Source: an uncultured Ruminococcus sp. (lineage in GTDB: Bacteria > Bacillota > Clostridia > Lachnospirales > Lachnospiraceae). Taken from it: 51,255 nt of DNA. Below, one piece after another: positions 1 to 7,752 of the stretch; within the stretch, counting starts at the first letter, position 1, and every line of letters starts with the position of its first letter. A model generated the notes under the pieces. The model was not told the DNA's origin and did no database searches. It saw only the letters and a list, made by a program, of their open reading frames with translations. The stretch is from NCBI GenBank assembly GCA_900066355.1, contig FMEL01000008.1, positions 1 to 51,255 of the forward strand, in the 5' to 3' direction. Both the position numbers and the translations under genes were made by a program.

Positions 1-26
1 ATTATGAAAAGTAATTCCACTGCTTT

Positions 27-653
27 TTAATAAAAATAAAACTGCGCCACAGCCTTGGCAGGCCATCGCGCAGCGATTTTGTTCAATCGGGCTTTGATGA
101 GTTCATCTAATTTCTGAAGTTCCTGCTGTCGCATTTTAATAATTCCATATAACCGATCCAAGCGTTCACAGATTTCCATCTGATTCTCCATAGAAGTCTC
201 TGACACTTCATATCTTGAAACATAATCATCTGTTTTTAGATTATGAAGCCCTGTAGTTTTATTTTCAAAAGCTCTTGTTCCGCCTCTACGATAATTTGAA
301 TACATAGAGTAAAAAACATATCTTGGATACCATGTAGTTTGATCCTTTACTCGCAGTAATCCCGTAAAATTATTAAAAAGATACGTTTGTTCAGGTCCAT
401 CAAAAAAAACAACTCGTCCTACTGGTTGCTTATCGCTTCCGCCTGATTTTTCAATAATGATATCACCCTTTCGAAGGTACTTTTCTTCAATCTTCTTTTT
501 GGTTATAGTTCTGGTTACTACATTTCTATAATCTACAACGCCTTCGTTTGTAAAATTAGTTGTCCTGAGAACTGGAATTCCGTCACCCGTCTCGTCATCA
601 GTTCCCCATTCACCTGAAAGGGCTTTCCCTGTAATTTCAATTAATTTTGCCAT
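27..653 (-). CDS. Half-length type I specificity subunit (HsdS-like, one target recognition domain)
   Basis: The product has 208 residues. Residues 1-150 look like a single target recognition domain of the HsdS family. They are followed by the helical conserved region (RQQELQKLDELIKAR, about 175-189) that in full HsdS links the two recognition domains. After that motif the protein runs only about 19 unrelated residues (ending AVAQFYFY) instead of a second recognition domain, so it is half the usual length. The start at 653 is fixed by an in-frame TAG just upstream and a GTAGGGATG ribosome-site region. It lies behind the recombinase gene, in the same direction as the full hsdS at 2179-3309, and shares two exact repeats with it. 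It could be a silent specificity cassette, a working half-subunit that dimerises, or a decayed remnant. What lies beyond position 27 is outside the window. Confidence 0.75.
   Translation of the reverse strand: MAKLIEITGKALSGEWGTDDETGDGIPVLRTTNFTNEGVVDYRNVVTRTITKKKIEEKYLRKGDIIIEKSGGSDKQPVGRVVFFDGPEQTYLFNNFTGLLRVKDQTTWYPRYVFYSMYSNYRRGGTRAFENKTTGLHNLKTDDYVSRYEVSETSMENQMEICERLDRLYGIIKMRQQELQKLDELIKARLNKIAARWPAKAVAQFYFY
85..101. repeat. hsdS core direct repeat, copy 1
   Basis: This 17-bp sequence (AATCGGGCTTTGATGAG on the plus strand) is identical to 2810-2826. It encodes the LIKAR segment of the conserved HsdS linker. The half-gene loses similarity to HsdS right after this point, so this is the likely truncation or recombination boundary. 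Confidence 0.8.
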
Positions 654-658
654 CTACA

Positions 659-681
659 TCATCCCTACAAATCCGAATTTG
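659..681. repeat. hsdS 5' direct repeat, copy 1 (possible recombinase site)
   Basis: These 23 bp are identical, in the same orientation, to 3314-3336. The repeat spans the ribosome binding site just ahead of the recognition-domain start codon in both hsdS copies. Being exact in non-coding sequence between otherwise dissimilar domains, it is the best candidate crossover site for the recombinase encoded next to it (inference). Confidence 0.75.
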
Positions 682-690
682 AGTTTTCCA

Positions 691-1659
691 TCAACTCATA
701 TATTTCTGGTGGGATGATTTTACATTATTTTGATTTACCATCGCATATTGCATTGTCGTGTCGATCTGGGAATGTCCTAATATTTTCTGCACCTGTTCAA
801 TTGGCATTCCCTTATCTATTGCTCTTGTAGCCATTGTTCGGCGGAATTTATGTGGATGTATCCTTTCCAGTTCCAGTTTTCGTCCCAACTGGCGTAACCG
901 AATTTCTACACCACTGATTTTCAACCGATCATGTGGTGCATCTAAAGTTACAAACAATGCCGGGTTAGCATCTTTTCGCTCTGCAATATAACGCATCAAA
1001 TGTACTTTAGATTTTGCATCAAAATAGACTCTTCTTTCTTTATCTCCCTTTCCATAAACAACACATTCTCGACCTTCTAAGTCTATATCATCTATATTCA
1101 AATTGACTAATTCTCCTACACGAATTCCTGTGGAATAAAGCAAATCAATAATTGCAAGGTCCCGGATTTCCATACAATTATCACGAAGTTTTTCTATTCC
1201 TTCATCTGTAATAACACTTTTTACCACTGTTTTAGTCCTAATCTTGTGGATCCTTCGCATAGGACTTTTCAAAATATAGTCCTCTTCCTCCAACCATGAA
1301 AAAAAGCTTGATATATTTCGCCGTATATTATCGATTGTGACATTGGAACACTTACTGTTTTTCTGATAATCAGCCAAATATGCTCTAATTTCCTCTGTTG
1401 TAATCTTCCTGACAGATGTTTTTATTTGTGAAAGCAGGTGTTCTACAGTAACTTTATAATATTGTAGTGTTCTGTCTGAACATCCTTCTATTTTCTTTGC
1501 ATCCAGAAACATTTTTAAGAAATCTGTATTCGGAACTTCTATTTTATTTACTGTATCCTCTGAAAATGTCTTAAGAATAACCTCCTGAAGTTTCTTCATC
1601 TGTGTAATCGAAAGATACTCGGACATTTCATTCAATATTTTGACAATTTTATCTTCCAT
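691..1659 (-). CDS. Tyrosine site-specific recombinase (XerC/D-like), associated with hsdS
   Basis: This 322-residue protein of the phage-integrase family has an N-terminal SAM-like core-binding domain (about 45-130) and a C-terminal catalytic domain (about 148-310). The catalytic set is complete: Arg180 (STGIRVGEL), Lys204 (YGKGDKER), His270 and Arg273 (HPHKFRR), His296 (LGHSQIDTT) and nucleophile Tyr305 (QYA). An AAGGAG site precedes the ATG at 1659. It sits between two hsdS copies in the same direction, and 23-bp repeats flank the block that carries it. Recombinases of this family next to hsdS genes commonly reshuffle recognition domains to switch methylation specificity; that role here is inferred from position. 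No att site, excisionase or phage gene is nearby, so it is unlikely to be a prophage integrase. Confidence 0.9.
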   Translation of the reverse strand: MEDKIVKILNEMSEYLSITQMKKLQEVILKTFSEDTVNKIEVPNTDFLKMFLDAKKIEGCSDRTLQYYKVTVEHLLSQIKTSVRKITTEEIRAYLADYQKNSKCSNVTIDNIRRNISSFFSWLEEEDYILKSPMRRIHKIRTKTVVKSVITDEGIEKLRDNCMEIRDLAIIDLLYSTGIRVGELVNLNIDDIDLEGRECVVYGKGDKERRVYFDAKSKVHLMRYIAERKDANPALFVTLDAPHDRLKISGVEIRLRQLGRKLELERIHPHKFRRTMATRAIDKGMPIEQVQKILGHSQIDTTMQYAMVNQNNVKSSHQKYMS

Positions 1660-1707
1660 GCTAGTATACTCCTTTCAAAATATACCAGCATCCTTCAACC
1701 ATTTTAT

Positions 1708-2169
1708 TTAAAGTATTTGATTTTCTTTATATGATTCGAATATATACGAAGGATTCTCGTAATATACACTGCTGTTATAATCATCAATCTTGGCACTGAT
1801 AAATGAATTGTATACTTTAATTAATGCATCAATAATACTTATCTTTTCATTCTCCGCCACCTGTTTTATCAGGCGTTTATACACCTTTCCGATATCCCAA
1901 TGAGATGGAATTGCGTATTTGCATTCCCCAACATTATCAAATGTGCCATTCTTTATCTGAGCCTCTTCTATGAAGTCATCACTTACTTGATCGATGTTAT
2001 CGCAATGATAAACATCCGCAAGATCATATATCCTCTCTAATCGTTCTTTACCAAGTTGATTTACAACATCTGCCCTGATATTCTTTGTTTTTCTGGCAAT
2101 GTAATCAATTAAGCTACATGTAAAAAACAAGTCTTTATCCTTCTGTGGTTCTCTTCCCATTCCTATCAT
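1708..2169 (-). CDS. Hypothetical protein in the type I RM locus
   Basis: I do not recognise a named family. The 153-residue product is charged, soluble-looking and helical, without a signal peptide or membrane segment. It opens with FFTCSLIDYIARKTKN, has a central DLADVYHCDNIDQV and ends in an aromatic/acidic tail. The ATG at 2169 follows a GAGGTG site by five bases; a TTG one codon further upstream is also open. The gene begins about 10 bases after the end of hsdS and is followed after about 50 bases by the recombinase, so it is probably cotranscribed. My recollection is that similar short proteins accompany hsdS in gut Clostridia, but I cannot confirm this. Possible roles include accessory factor, antitoxin-like partner or anti-restriction control; none is shown by the sequence. 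Confidence 0.75.
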   Translation of the reverse strand: MIGMGREPQKDKDLFFTCSLIDYIARKTKNIRADVVNQLGKERLERIYDLADVYHCDNIDQVSDDFIEEAQIKNGTFDNVGECKYAIPSHWDIGKVYKRLIKQVAENEKISIIDALIKVYNSFISAKIDDYNSSVYYENPSYIFESYKENQIL

Positions 2170-2178
2170 CAAAGCACC

Positions 2179-3309
2179 TCATCCAAAATACTGTTGCATA
2201 AGACTATCAAATAGTTTCTGTGTCTCATCAAGAGATTTCTGCACTGCAACTTTTGATTTGTCGACTTGCTTGACAAAGTCCGAAAACTGGTTTTGAAGTT
2301 CCATCGGTGGGATATGCACATAAATTTGTTTTAATTTTGTGACATTTACTCCAGCCATAATCGCACCTGAACTTACCAGTTCAATTTGACGAGTAACAGC
2401 TCCGCTATAATGTAGCTGTCTCATCATAAACATAGGATTCACTCGCTTCGAATCTACTCTTATACGAAGTACATCTGAATGAATAATACCGTCTGGATAT
2501 TCTTCAGGATAAATAGCACATTTCCCGACGTTTCCTTTTCGTGACATAGCAATATCGCCTGGAATTAGTGAATAGGCACGTAACTGCTCCGCCTTTTCAT
2601 TTGTCAGATAATGCGTTGGTTTAGTTTTAAAAGATGAATTAATCTGTGGGATTTCCCATACCGCTATTCCTGTATCCGTATACTCATCCTTGCTTAGCTG
2701 CGTCCCGAACGGTCCACACTTTATGTCATCTGCTTCTTCACAGGCTTCAACCAATTTACACCTATCCCAAGCACATGATGGATTTGTAAGATCACCAAAC
2801 ATCTCGACAAATCGGGCTTTGATGAGATCGTCTAAAAGTTGCAATTCCTGCTGACGTTGTTCCTTAATTTTAATAATACAATTTAGCTCATCAACAATAT
2901 GTTTCTGTTCTTCCATACATCTTAATGGAATTTGCATTTTTCGCATAGCAGCCTGAGTTAACTTCTGTCTTGTCGCACCATTTACCATTCCATCTACTTT
3001 ATAAAACATGAGTGAATAACATAGATAATCCACATCTAAACCAACTTTAGGTTTCAAAACATGAGCATGATTATTAACCCAACATTTTCCAGAAACTCTA
3101 TAAGCAATAGGTCTTTCCTTAGATTCAAAATTACCGCCATCCTCAGCTAGTAAAACCAGCTCATCATCAAATATATAATCCGCAACATAGTCTTGAATAC
3201 CATTTGCTCCATAATAAGGATATTCTCCTTCTTTTCTATCTATTGCTGTAATTGGGATTCTCATCGAATCTAATATCTCACAACAATCTTCTACAAACAT
3301 CATGTTCAT
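2179..3309 (-). CDS. hsdS: Type I restriction-modification specificity subunit HsdS
   Basis: HsdS reads the two halves of the bipartite target for the HsdM methylase and the HsdR nuclease complex. The 376-residue product has recognition domain 1 (about 5-130), the helical spacer with RQQELQLLDDLIKARF (about 152-167), recognition domain 2 (about 178-340, with AWDRCKLVEAC and GVNVTKLKQIYVHIPP) and a final coiled-coil-like helix (VQKSLDETQKLFDSLMQQY). I place the start at the ATG at 3309, which has a TAGGGA site eight bases upstream; an ATG at 3339 has its Shine-Dalgarno directly abutting and is less likely. It lies downstream of hsdM with the broken Abi gene between. The DNA around its start and linker repeats exactly at the half-copy at 27-653. 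Confidence 0.9.
   Translation of the reverse strand: MNMMFVEDCCEILDSMRIPITAIDRKEGEYPYYGANGIQDYVADYIFDDELVLLAEDGGNFESKERPIAYRVSGKCWVNNHAHVLKPKVGLDVDYLCYSLMFYKVDGMVNGATRQKLTQAAMRKMQIPLRCMEEQKHIVDELNCIIKIKEQRQQELQLLDDLIKARFVEMFGDLTNPSCAWDRCKLVEACEEADDIKCGPFGTQLSKDEYTDTGIAVWEIPQINSSFKTKPTHYLTNEKAEQLRAYSLIPGDIAMSRKGNVGKCAIYPEEYPDGIIHSDVLRIRVDSKRVNPMFMMRQLHYSGAVTRQIELVSSGAIMAGVNVTKLKQIYVHIPPMELQNQFSDFVKQVDKSKVAVQKSLDETQKLFDSLMQQYFG
2810..2826. repeat. hsdS core direct repeat, copy 2
   Basis: This 17-bp sequence is identical to 85-101 and lies in the region coding for the HsdS inter-domain helix, a place where homologous or site-specific exchange could swap the second recognition domain. Confidence 0.8.
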
Positions 3310-3313
3310 CTTT

Positions 3314-3336
3314 TCATCCCTACAAATCCGAATTTG
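3314..3336. repeat. hsdS 5' direct repeat, copy 2
   Basis: Identical over 23 bp to 659-681 and in the same orientation. It covers the likely ribosome binding site of hsdS. Crossover between the two copies would delete or circularise about 2.65 kb carrying hsdS, the unknown gene and the recombinase, and would place the half-hsdS behind the upstream genes. Confidence 0.75.
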
Positions 3337-3353
3337 CATTCCTTTCTGTCTAA

Positions 3354-4256
3354 TTAATTGGCATTAACCGCAATCAAATAATTCACAAAAGCACTACATG
3401 AAACCAACATAAATTTTGCTTCTTCAAATGTTGATGCAGGACCGCCAATATTACCTGCATGCCTTATTCCATTAGCATCCGAAGTATATCCATACAACGA
3501 ATTAAACGCTGCTTTCAATCCAGAATGGATTACTACACCGTTCTCTTCTAATTTCTTAAGCATTTTCCCAAGAGTGGCTTCTCTTCCTGTAATACCGGTC
3601 AATACCTCACATATTGCTTCAACAGCACTAATACTTTCTTTTATAGAATTTTCATAATCAGGTTTATTCCTGTCTGCAATCAACTTATTAGCCTTAGACA
3701 AATGATCATATACCGAACTATATGGACTATCTAATGCTTGTTCTACTTCTTTCAGTTCAAATTCATCACTTATTGGAGTAAGCTTTCCATCTACAAATCT
3801 ATATCCAATAAATTCACGTTGAAAAATACTATTAACTACTTCATAGATAGATTCACCTTGATATCTTCTATTATACTCATCATAATAGTCACATCCTTCT
3901 GTGTCTCTAAGATATGAATCCCAGTACTCAATAATTGCTTCAATCAAAGTCAAAACGTCATAGTAACTATCTTCTTGTATTGTCTTATTAATTATTTCAA
4001 ACACATTGCTATCATAATAAGTATGTCTGCAATCAATCGGTTCAGCATAAATTTGCCCCATCACATACATAAAAAAATTCTGTATAACATCTCTCCCATA
4101 ATATATATCCTCATATACCTTTTTATAAAGCAGACTTAGCATACTTTGTAATTGATTTCTAGTCCGTTTATCAAAATCTTTTAACTAAATTTCTGTATTT
4201 TCAGGTTTTATCTTATTACGGTCTGAAAAACCGCCTCGTCTACTTACTTTTGCCAA
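3354..4256 (-). pseudogene. AbiJ_NTD4-like abortive infection gene interrupted by an in-frame amber codon
   Basis: The open part from ATG 4142 codes for 262 residues, with SIKESISAVEAICEVLTG (166-183) and GYTSDANGIRHAG (218-230), which I associate with the AbiJ N-terminal-domain-4 family of phage-defence proteins. That ATG has no Shine-Dalgarno. Reading upstream in the same frame gives a well-formed N-terminus (AKVSRRGGFSDRNKIKPENT, then after the stop LKDFDKRTRNQLQSM). It starts at a TTG at 4256 with GGAGG eight bases ahead, at the end of hsdM. The only break is TAG at 4185-4187, codon 24, one base from CAG (Gln). The gene would otherwise encode about 300 residues. It is therefore probably inactivated by a point mutation, unless translation restarts at 4142 or the codon is suppressed. 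The family assignment comes from remembered motifs. Confidence 0.75.
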
Positions 4257-4259
4257 AAC

Positions 4260-5762
4260 TCATACCTCCAATAATTTTTCCAGCTCATCCATCTCTTTCC
4301 CAATCTCCATTTCGATCTCACGGATATTAGCTATAATTTCCGATGTCGGTGGATATTCGACCGGTACATATTCAATTTCTTTGTATTTATTGATACTTAG
4401 ATCATAATCTTTCTCAACGATGTCCTGTTTCGGAACCATGAAGGATTTGTCTGTGCGTTTTCTGTCTACTTCTTTATCCAAATTTCGGAATCTTTCGATG
4501 ATATCCGGAATATCATTTTCTGCAGTCGGAACTCGTTTATCATCCAGACTGAGTCCATCTGCTGTCATATCATAGAACCACACATTATCAGTTCCACCAT
4601 GTTCAGTTTTTGTAAATATAAGAATAGCAGTCGACACCCCTGCATATGGTTTAAACACACCGGAAGGCATTGAAATAACTGCCTCTAGTCTCTGGTTTTC
4701 CACAATTTCTTTTCGAATACTTTTATGGGCTTTGGATGAACCGAACAGTACGCCATCTGGAACGATGCATGCACATCTTCCGCCTATCTTCAGCATGCGG
4801 AGAAATAGTGCCAGAAATAGCAATTCCGTTTTCTTTGTCTTGCAGACTTTAAGTAAATCTCCCGATACCGACTCAGCATCAAGACTTCCCTTAAATGGCG
4901 GGTTGGCAAGTATTAATGAATACTTATCTTTATCCTGATTCTGGTCTGATAAACTGTCTCTGTATTCAATAAACGGATTGTCAATCCCATGTGTCATCAT
5001 ATTCATGGCTCCAATGCGAAGCATTGTTCTGTCCATGTCATATCCATGAAACATATGATTCATATAATGATCTTTTTTCTGTTTATCAAAGAAAATTTCT
5101 TCTTTTCTCTTTTCTTTCAGGTATTCTCCTGCTACAACAAGAAATCCCGATGTTCCGCAGGCCGGATCGCAAATCACCTCATCACTTGATGGATCCATCA
5201 TTTCTACCATCATACGAATGATATGTCTTGGAGTTCTGAACTGACCATTCAGGCCAGACTGTGCAATTTTGGATAAAAGATATTCATAGACATCTCCTCT
5301 TACATCTGCCGTCTGAATTTCATTCATCATTATATATATTTCGTCTAATGAATCCACTACCTTCGATAAAACAAGTGGTGTTGGCAGTTTAAAAATTGCA
5401 TCATCCATATATTTGGAATACGCACTGTTCTTATCACTGTGTAATTTTTTTATAAAAGGAAATACCCATTCCTGAATTACAGAATACATTCTATCAGCAG
5501 GAAAATCGTGAAATACCGACCACTTAAGCTGTGCGCCATCAATCGTTCTTTCTCCAATTTTTACTTCATCCGCAAAAATACTCTGATATGGAAGTCCGAG
5601 CATTGCACTTTCTTTTGCTCTTGTATTATCTGAATCATCCAGATCATGAATAAACATCAGATAAGTAATCTGCTCAATTACCTCAAGTGGATTTACCAGA
5701 CCACCGGAAGCAAAAATATCCCATAAACTGTCAATTTTATTTTTTAATTCACCTGTAATCAT
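4260..5762 (-). CDS. hsdM: Type I restriction-modification DNA methyltransferase subunit HsdM
   Basis: HsdM is the N6-adenine methylase of the type I complex. The 500-residue protein has the HsdM N-terminal helical domain (about 1-130, with FASGGLVNPLEVIEQITYLM), the S-adenosylmethionine-binding motif I DPACGTSG (199-206) and the catalytic motif IV NPPF (287-290), so it should be active. The start is the ATG at 5762, preceded by AGAGGAAA and overlapping the fic stop codon (ATGA), which implies coupled translation. A longer frame to 5780 would overlap fic further and lacks a ribosome site. Together with hsdS it can make a methylase; the nuclease subunit HsdR is not in this window and may lie beyond the left edge. 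Confidence 0.95.
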   Translation of the reverse strand: MITGELKNKIDSLWDIFASGGLVNPLEVIEQITYLMFIHDLDDSDNTRAKESAMLGLPYQSIFADEVKIGERTIDGAQLKWSVFHDFPADRMYSVIQEWVFPFIKKLHSDKNSAYSKYMDDAIFKLPTPLVLSKVVDSLDEIYIMMNEIQTADVRGDVYEYLLSKIAQSGLNGQFRTPRHIIRMMVEMMDPSSDEVICDPACGTSGFLVVAGEYLKEKRKEEIFFDKQKKDHYMNHMFHGYDMDRTMLRIGAMNMMTHGIDNPFIEYRDSLSDQNQDKDKYSLILANPPFKGSLDAESVSGDLLKVCKTKKTELLFLALFLRMLKIGGRCACIVPDGVLFGSSKAHKSIRKEIVENQRLEAVISMPSGVFKPYAGVSTAILIFTKTEHGGTDNVWFYDMTADGLSLDDKRVPTAENDIPDIIERFRNLDKEVDRKRTDKSFMVPKQDIVEKDYDLSINKYKEIEYVPVEYPPTSEIIANIREIEMEIGKEMDELEKLLEV

Positions 5763-6811
5763 TTCGTTTCCTCTTTCCACAAGTACTTTGTATAACGTCC
5801 CCCGCCGATTTTTTGTATTTCCCCATTCTTTAATAAATCTGCCAGAGTTCTCTGTATTGTTGTATCGCTTATATCCGGATTCATTGCTATTAATTCCGAT
5901 TTTGTGATCATACCTATATGATTTTTCATTATTTCACGGATACGATCTGGTTTTGATAAATCAGAATCTGTCACTAGTTTTACCCTGGTCTCAAATTCTC
6001 TATAAGCATTTATAATAACTCCAAGCATGTAATTCACAAAAGGCTTGTAATCATTTTGATTTTCATGCCAATTTATAGAACTGTCCTGAAGTACTTCGTA
6101 GTAAGTTTTCTTCGACTCTTCAATGATTTTTTCAATACTGATGTATTTACCCACAATAAAACCCGACTGATATAATAAAAGCAGCGTAATCAGCCGACTC
6201 ATTCTTCCATTTCCGTCATTGAATGGATGAATACATAAAAAGTCCAAAACAAACATAATATCTAAAAGCAACGGATCCACTTCTTCCTTTGCCGCACGAA
6301 ATGCTTTACACAACTCATCTATTGAAGCCGGAGTTTCCCATGCTGCTACTGGTCTGAAACGAATATATTCATTTCCCTCCATATCCATCTCTCGAATAAT
6401 ATTATCTGCAGTCTTAAAGGTTCCCCCATCTACATTTCCAAGAAATTTATATAAATCTCTGTGTAATTGCAGAAGATAATTTGCGTTTATCGGAATATAG
6501 TCATAACTCTCATGAATTGTGTTCAATACATCCCTATATCCGGCTATTTCAGATTCATCACGATTTCGTGGAGTTGTTTTCGCCTGTACCAGATTCTTTA
6601 ATCTGTCATTCGCTGTCGAAATGCCTTCAATCCGGTTGGAAGCTTCTGTACTTTGAACTTTTGCAATTTCTACCAGCTCATTGAGTTCATCCTTGTGAGC
6701 TTCAATAAACAACCTCTGTTCACCCTTATATTCATGAATAAGAGTAAGTTTTTTGACTATTTCCGGTGTCAATAATTTCTTCCATTTTTCTTTGTAATTA
6801 TAATCCCTCAT
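5759..6811 (-). CDS. Fic/DOC family protein with C-terminal winged helix
   Basis: Fic proteins usually transfer AMP from ATP to target hydroxyls. The 350-residue protein has an N-terminal helical part with the inhibitory motif SNRIEG (58-63, S-x3-E-G, class II arrangement), the core motif HPFNDGNGRMSR (195-206) with all catalytic and ATP-binding positions, and a C-terminal helix-turn-helix-like segment (about 285-345, TKSELIAMNPDISDTTIQRT). The ATG at 6811 follows GGTGGAG. It is the first gene of the island, overlaps hsdM by four bases and follows a promoter with an inverted repeat. Fic genes often head type I RM operons. A regulatory or guarding role and self-repression through the winged helix are possibilities, not shown. 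Confidence 0.92.
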   Translation of the reverse strand: MRDYNYKEKWKKLLTPEIVKKLTLIHEYKGEQRLFIEAHKDELNELVEIAKVQSTEASNRIEGISTANDRLKNLVQAKTTPRNRDESEIAGYRDVLNTIHESYDYIPINANYLLQLHRDLYKFLGNVDGGTFKTADNIIREMDMEGNEYIRFRPVAAWETPASIDELCKAFRAAKEEVDPLLLDIMFVLDFLCIHPFNDGNGRMSRLITLLLLYQSGFIVGKYISIEKIIEESKKTYYEVLQDSSINWHENQNDYKPFVNYMLGVIINAYREFETRVKLVTDSDLSKPDRIREIMKNHIGMITKSELIAMNPDISDTTIQRTLADLLKNGEIQKIGGGRYTKYLWKEETK

Positions 6812-6832
6812 CCGATTGCTCCACCATTTTTA

Positions 6833-6945
6833 TTTTAGTCATTTCTATCCTATATTGTTTACTTAATTATATTCATACTACAATAATTCAATTTCGTCGT
6901 CAATAATTTTAATTTAGTCATTTTTATATATTTTGACTAAATTAA
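6833..6945 (-). promoter_or_regulatory. Promoter and TTTAGTCA operator boxes of the fic-hsd island
   Basis: Minus-strand promoter: -35 TTGACG (6898-6903), 17-bp spacer, -10 TAGTAT (6875-6880). Just upstream is a perfect 12-bp inverted repeat (TTAATTTAGTCA at 6909-6920 and its complement at 6934-6945). A further TTTTAGTCATTT half-site lies downstream of the start point at 6833-6844. Boxes on both sides of the promoter suggest an operator where a repressor could loop or bind cooperatively. The binding protein is unknown; the Fic C-terminal winged helix is one candidate. Confidence 0.65.
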
Positions 6946-6982
6946 ATTTTAAATGACGTAATTGAAATTTTTTTATTTTAAT

Positions 6983-7057
6983 AAAAAACAACTCCAGCAA
7001 AAGTCATCAAAGGCTCACCTGTGGCAATACCTCCTGACATTCTCTACCGAAGTTGTT
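6983..7057 (-). terminator. Terminator-like structure after the ABC permease gene
   Basis: On the minus strand AACAACTTC (7049-7057) pairs with GGAGTTGTT (6987-6995, one G-U), followed by a T run (6983-6988). The arms are separated by an unusually long 53-base loop. It would end the gntR-ABC transcript. I see no strong inner helix in the loop. Confidence 0.5.
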
Positions 7058-7104
7058 CTACTATAAGCATCTGCACTTATATAAAAATTACTATTATATT
7101 TAAA

Positions 7105-7752
7105 TTAAAATTCTTCCATCTTCTCCATAATATGTTCGCTGCTTTTTATGGAAATCCCCAGGCAGCCAACGCATACAATCACCATCCCAACCGCAATCCA
7201 GGCTCCATTCCGGGCGAAGGAAAAATTCTCCACATTTCCGTTTATATGAAGCTTCTGCAGTATTTCATTACACAAAGCAATGACTGCAAAAACAGCAACG
7301 GCAAGACCTCCCATAAGAATTCTTCCTCTGTCTCCGTATTTCAGTCTCAACGGCAGCACCAATGCCAGACACAATATCGCGCAGTAAAAAACAGCGCCCG
7401 CACTTACCAGTAATTCCATATTAACCTTCCTATAGACCAGCATACTGATCAACAAAGAGATTACTCCAAACACTGCAGTCAGGCCGATACAGAACAGATA
7501 TTTTTCCTTCACGTATTCTCTGCGTGTCACAGGCAGTGTCAAAAGAAATTGCATTCCGTGATCTGATGTATCGTAAGAAATTGTTCCGGCAGACAGTCCA
7601 ATGCTCACAAACATCATATATGCAGTAAAAAAGCTGCCACCATCCATGCTTTTGCCACTGAACAGATATATCACTCCTATAAAAAACAGGACTCCCCATA
7701 TTTTGATGTTTAATCTTGCCAGTTCCAGATCTTTCCGCAATAATCCTCTCAT
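7105..7752 (-). CDS. ABC-2 type transporter permease
   Basis: A 215-residue membrane protein with about six hydrophobic segments (for example IWGVLFFIGVIYLF, YLFCIGLTAVFGVISLL, AWIAVGMVIVCVGCLGI). The cytoplasmic motif LLTLPVTRREYVKEKYL is typical of ABC-2 permeases that pair with YtrB/BcrA-type ATPases. It starts with ATG at 7752, overlapping the stop codon of the ATPase gene by four bases, so the two are translationally coupled and almost certainly form one exporter. The substrate cannot be told; GntR/YtrA-linked systems of this kind often respond to cell-wall-active compounds. It is the last gene of a three-gene operon. Confidence 0.88.
   Translation of the reverse strand: MRGLLRKDLELARLNIKIWGVLFFIGVIYLFSGKSMDGGSFFTAYMMFVSIGLSAGTISYDTSDHGMQFLLTLPVTRREYVKEKYLFCIGLTAVFGVISLLISMLVYRKVNMELLVSAGAVFYCAILCLALVLPLRLKYGDRGRILMGGLAVAVFAVIALCNEILQKLHINGNVENFSFARNGAWIAVGMVIVCVGCLGISIKSSEHIMEKMEEF

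Noticed and set aside
691..1659. Prophage or integrative-element integrase
   Set aside because: No phage, conjugation or tRNA-attachment features nearby; its place between hsdS copies favours a local shuffling role.
1..6950. Complete type I restriction system
   Set aside because: No HsdR gene is present in this window, so restriction activity cannot be claimed; it may lie beyond the left edge.
6983..7057. Riboswitch
   Set aside because: It lies downstream of its operon and I could not match any riboswitch consensus; kept only as a terminator-like structure.
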